In this document: one piece after another, positions 49,876-52,955 of the stretch
How the letters are laid out: every line of letters begins with the position of its first letter
Numbering within the stretch: position 1 is the first letter of the stretch
Source: UMGS1649 sp045534225
GTDB taxonomy: Bacteria > Bacillota > Clostridia > TANB77 > CAG-465
Direction of reading: 5' to 3'
Assembly: GCA_045534225.1 (NCBI GenBank)
Contig: JAZSJJ010000003.1
Span: 1-52,955, forward strand
DNA length: 52,955 nt
Notes under the pieces: model-generated
What the model saw: only the letters and a program-made list of their open reading frames with translations
What the model was told of the DNA's origin: nothing
Database searches by the model: none
Translations under genes and position numbers: made by a program

Positions 49876-50970
49876 TTAATATCGTTTCTTTTTTAATGTT
49901 AAATATAATATGATTATTGTAGTTAAGATTATATATACATATAAACTTGGTAACATATATGGATTTGTTTGTAGCACATTCAAGTTTAATGATGCAGGCA
50001 TATCTTGAGAGACGGTAAATATGTTAAGTTTTAATATAACATATGTAATTATTGTGCTTATAATTCCTTGCAACAGTTTATATAACATTAATTCTTTTAA
50101 TTTTATTCCTATTTTATATACAAAAGAGTATACTTGAAAGATTATCATAAATGAGCTAAAAGACAAAGTAAAAGATGTTAATAGTATTGCAGTAGTTGTA
50201 TTTAGAGGCAATATAGAAACCAATTGTATTCCTGTTGTGATTTCAAATATACCTGCTAAAAAACTCTTAATTAAATCTGGTGCTTTTAAATCGTTTAATA
50301 GGATGCTTGGAACAAGTGAAAATATTATTAAATATCCTAAAATTATTCCTAATGTCTTAAAAGAATTTAGTGTTGATGTAAGCAATATATCAAATGGAGA
50401 AGATATTTTGTAAAAACTATTTGAAATTGATACATTTTGTTGTATAATATGCTGTGAGTAAGGATAACATATTCCAATAATTATACTGGATAAAAAATGT
50501 GAAATAAGTAGAATTATTCCTATACTCAAACTATTAAACATACTTATACCAATAGCACAAAGAATATATGATGGACTTGCATTGTTTGTAAATGAGACAA
50601 GCTTTCTTGCAAGAGGTAAGGATATTTTTCCATCGTTATATAATTTAGCTATGCATTTAGCAGAGTTGGGATATCCTAAAAGAAAGGATATAAGTATAAT
50701 AAAAGTAGCACCTTTTGGGATTCTAAATATTTTAGATAATATTTTAGATATACCAAATGATAAGTTATATATAAGATTAGTATTTATTAATATTTCTGTT
50801 ATAAGTAAGTAAATATATAAAGAAGGTACTAGCGTGTGAAGAAATATATTTAGCGAATTAGATACACACATATATACATTTTCGGATCTAATAAATAACA
50901 GAATTATACATAGGTAAATAAATATATTAGTAATAACTATTTTTGTTTTGTTGGTAGAGATAATCTTCAT
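49876..50970 (-). CDS. ylbJ: Sporulation integral membrane protein YlbJ-like
   Basis: A 364-residue polytopic protein with about ten hydrophobic segments and two gate-like repeats of the nucleoside-recognition type. Diagnostic pieces are LNIFLHTLVPSLYIYLLITE, FLLGYPNSAKCIAKLYNDGK and LVSFTNNASPSYILCAIGIS, the last two being typical of YlbJ. YlbJ is needed for proper spore formation in B. subtilis. An RBS-like AGGTG lies before the ATG on the minus strand. With spoVT it supports a spore-forming host. Terminal residues KKKRY are normal for a membrane tail. Confidence 0.85.
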   Translation of the reverse strand: MKIISTNKTKIVITNIFIYLCIILLFIRSENVYMCVSNSLNIFLHTLVPSLYIYLLITEILINTNLIYNLSFGISKILSKIFRIPKGATFIILISFLLGYPNSAKCIAKLYNDGKISLPLARKLVSFTNNASPSYILCAIGISMFNSLSIGIILLISHFLSSIIIGICYPYSQHIIQQNVSISNSFYKISSPFDILLTSTLNSFKTLGIILGYLIIFSLVPSILLNDLKAPDLIKSFLAGIFEITTGIQLVSILPLNTTTAILLTSFTLSFSSFMIIFQVYSFVYKIGIKLKELMLYKLLQGIISTIITYVILKLNIFTVSQDMPASLNLNVLQTNPYMLPSLYVYIILTTIIILYLTLKKKRY

Positions 50971-51010
50971 AAAAACACCTAATAGATATTACTAAAAAGG
51001 AGAATAATAT

Positions 51011-51907
51011 ATGCAATATGTAGAAGATTTTGTGGACTTCAAATTAATAGATATGGCTGGCGGAGAAAAGTTAGAACGTTGGGGAAAATATTTATTAATT
51101 AGACCAGATCCTCAAATAGTATGGAACAAGAAAACAAACCCTAAATTATGGGAACAAGCTGACGCTAGATACATAAGAAGTAAAACTGGTGGTGGACATT
51201 GGGAAGTTAAAAAGAAACTTCCAGAAAGCTGGCAAGTTTCATATAACAAATTAAATTTTAATATTAAACCAATGGGCTTTAAGCATACTGGACTTTTCCC
51301 TGAGCAAGCTGTTAACTGGACATATATGAAAGAAAGAATAACAGCAAGAAAGAAATTAGGGAAAGATACTAAAGTATTAAATCTATTCGCATATACTGGC
51401 GGAGCAACAGTTGCTTGTTTAGAAGCAGGTGCAAGTGTATGTCACGTAGATGCATCTAAAGGAATGGTAGCTTGGGCCAAAGAAAATGTAATTAGTTCTG
51501 GGCTTAAAGATGCACCGGTTAGATTTATAGTAGATGATGTAATTAAATTTGTTAAAAGAGAAATAAAAAGAGGAAATAAATATGATGCAATAATAATGGA
51601 TCCGCCAAGCTATGGAAGAGGAGCAAACGGAGAAGTTTGGAGCATAGAGAAAGATTTAGAAGGACTTTTAGAGCTGTGTGTAGAGTTACTATCTAACAAT
51701 GCTGAATTTGTAGTAATTAACACATATACAGGTGGCCTTTCAGGAACCGTAATTTCAAATTTATTAACTATGGTATTAGAATCGTCTAGAAAAGATTTAA
51801 TTAAAAAAGGTAGAATTGTAACAGACGAAATAGGTATAAAAATGGAAAACTCATCGTTTGTTCTTCCGTGTGGAATAACAACCAAGTGGGAAAATGGAGG
51901 TATATAG
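51011..51907 (+). CDS. Class I SAM-dependent rRNA methyltransferase (RlmI/RlmK-like)
   Basis: A 298-residue COG1092-type methyltransferase lacking an N-terminal PUA domain. Motifs: KVLNLFAYTGGATVACLEAG (SAM-binding, about 121-140), HVDASKGMVAWAKEN, and the catalytic IIMDPPSYGRG followed by FVVINTYTGGLS. Family members methylate cytosine or guanine in 23S rRNA, but the target here cannot be assigned. The ending SFVLPCGITTKW is conserved in the short form. AAGGAG precedes the ATG. The GH3 gene begins one base after the stop codon. Confidence 0.88.
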   Translation: MQYVEDFVDFKLIDMAGGEKLERWGKYLLIRPDPQIVWNKKTNPKLWEQADARYIRSKTGGGHWEVKKKLPESWQVSYNKLNFNIKPMGFKHTGLFPEQAVNWTYMKERITARKKLGKDTKVLNLFAYTGGATVACLEAGASVCHVDASKGMVAWAKENVISSGLKDAPVRFIVDDVIKFVKREIKRGNKYDAIIMDPPSYGRGANGEVWSIEKDLEGLLELCVELLSNNAEFVVINTYTGGLSGTVISNLLTMVLESSRKDLIKKGRIVTDEIGIKMENSSFVLPCGITTKWENGGI

Positions 51908-51908
51908 A

Positions 51909-52955
51909 ATGCAAGAATCAGTAGGTAATTTATCGTTAAAAGAGAGAATAGGACAAATGTTTATTGTTGGTCTAGATGGAACTGAGACAGACGCAGACAT
52001 AACAGAGTTAATTCAAACATATAAAATAGGCGGCGTATACATTAGAGAGAAAAATATGTATACAGTAGAAAAATTACAAAAATTAATTAACGAATTGAAA
52101 GCTGCAAATACTGGAAATTCAGTACCGCTATTTATAGCAACAGCACAAGAAACTGGAAGAGGTAATATATTACCTGATGAGATTAGAGCTATACCTGCTA
52201 TGAAGTACATAGTGGAAAATACAGATAAATCTGTTGTTTATGATACTGCAAATTTAACAGCGGAATTATTAAAAAAATTAGGGTTTAATATGAATTTTGC
52301 ACCACTTATGGATATGGGTGGAATGGTAAACGGAGTACCTTTAGGAGATAGATGTATTTCGGAAACAAATACTACATTAGTTTCAGGAACAGGCGTACAA
52401 GTTGCAAATGCTCATAAAAATAATGGAATAATTCCAGTTCCTAAATATTTCCCAGGTCACTCTACAGCAAAGGCTGAAAGAAGTAATCTGGTTATACCAT
52501 ATACAAACAAATCTATAGCCAAGCTAGAGCATTTAGATTTAGCTGGATTTAAATATTTGATAGAAGATGGAATTGAAACAATGTTAGTTGGACACATACA
52601 TCTTTCTAAAATAAATATGTTTACGCCAGCATCTTTATCTCACAAAGTAATAGATAAGATATTAAAACATAAATATAACTTTAATGGAATTGTAATAACT
52701 GACGATTTAGCTAGTATGTCAATCGCAGTACAATACGGTTTGAAGTCAGCTGTACATAAAGCGATTCTTGCGGGGAATGATATGATGATAATTAGCAACG
52801 CAGGAAAAGTAAAGCCAATTCTAGAAGATTTGGAAAAACAAGTGGCTAAAGGAAATATAGATGGCAAGGTTATAGAAAACAGAGTTCAAAAAATACTTGA
52901 TCTTAAGGTTAAATACAATCTAAACGATAATGAATTGCCAGCTATAAATATTGAT
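51909..52955 (+). CDS. GH3-family (NagZ-like) protein, 3' end outside the window
   Basis: Translation from the ATG at 51909 (after GGAGG) gives 349 residues with no stop before the window edge. The fold is that of glycoside hydrolase family 3: LSLKERIGQMFIVGLDGT, IGGVYI, MNFAPLMDMGG, GDRCISETN, YFPGH and the nucleophile motif GIVITDDLASMSI. In NagZ the acid/base comes from an Asp-His pair just after PGHG. Here the sequence reads PGHSTAKAERSNLVIP, with no such His, and the usual DQEGG is AQETG. It may have altered activity or act as a binding protein. Coupled to the methyltransferase gene. Confidence 0.82.
   Translation, partial: MQESVGNLSLKERIGQMFIVGLDGTETDADITELIQTYKIGGVYIREKNMYTVEKLQKLINELKAANTGNSVPLFIATAQETGRGNILPDEIRAIPAMKYIVENTDKSVVYDTANLTAELLKKLGFNMNFAPLMDMGGMVNGVPLGDRCISETNTTLVSGTGVQVANAHKNNGIIPVPKYFPGHSTAKAERSNLVIPYTNKSIAKLEHLDLAGFKYLIEDGIETMLVGHIHLSKINMFTPASLSHKVIDKILKHKYNFNGIVITDDLASMSIAVQYGLKSAVHKAILAGNDMMIISNAGKVKPILEDLEKQVAKGNIDGKVIENRVQKILDLKVKYNLNDNELPAINID

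Noticed and set aside
49863..49893. Hairpin with T run at the ylbJ end read on the plus strand
   Set aside because: The stem overlaps the last ylbJ codons and the T run is on the wrong strand for ylbJ; rpmB already has its own terminator, so a functional role is unclear.

Overview
The window is AT-rich and densely coded, with Gram-positive style ribosome binding sites (AAGGAGG) and near-consensus sigma-A promoters, usually with 17-base spacers. SpoVT, YlbJ, RodA, a FemX-type transferase and an Lsa-like ABC-F protein point to a spore-forming, Gram-positive member of the Clostridia, probably uncultured and gut-type. Placement below class level is inference. The code is standard: TAA, TAG and TGA all end genes. 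I see no tRNA, rRNA, CRISPR array, transposase, integrase or reverse transcriptase.

Layout: (1) 169-7198, a plus-strand run cysS - femX-like - ASCH - recD2 (split by an in-frame TAA) - KAP NTPase. (2) 7322-9195, two tandem prepilin-like genes, then a WG-repeat protein, spoVT and a convergent Lon-family protease. (3) 12864-18109, two more prepilin-like genes around the minus-strand tsaE-tsaB-rimI operon (the tsaE/tsaB part of the t6A machinery), HU and a higher-GC orphan. (4) 18203-23084, M18 peptidase - rodA - dusB, then a prepilin-like gene followed by a diverged second copy of the 3' third of dusB. (5) 23181-26869, a membrane XRE regulator, a conserved leader element with a prepilin-like gene, an orphan MazF and a beta-CASP nuclease. 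(6) 27008-35131, two operons: DUF2974 - rlmD - plsC - membrane-tethered PstS-like, and an uncharacterised trio with an AI-2E family transporter. (7) 35137-36396, the second leader element with its prepilin-like gene. (8) 36518-43764, HD hydrolase, ABC-F, a small protein, XRE regulator, a frameshifted MazF with a perfect SOS box, and an aldo/keto reductase - glutathionylspermidine-synthase-like operon. (9) 43852-52955, DUF2207 membrane protein, ispH-HAD, pyk, rpmB, ylbJ, an rRNA methyltransferase and a GH3 gene cut by the window edge.

The most unusual content is a dispersed family of seven prepilin-like genes (7322, 8215, 12864, 16793, 21808, 24090, 35371). All share an almost invariant N-terminal helix in which the pilin Glu5 is replaced by Val, joined to two alternative types of C-terminal domain. 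They sit like cassettes just downstream of housekeeping genes. One is bracketed by the full and the duplicated 3' end of dusB. Two are preceded by the same ~200-base leader, which can be read either as a 41-44 residue peptide or, more likely, as a folded RNA containing a terminator-like hairpin, a CA microsatellite and a palindrome touching the Shine-Dalgarno site. The leader, the prepilin gene and the integration scar together are my candidate for an undescribed system.
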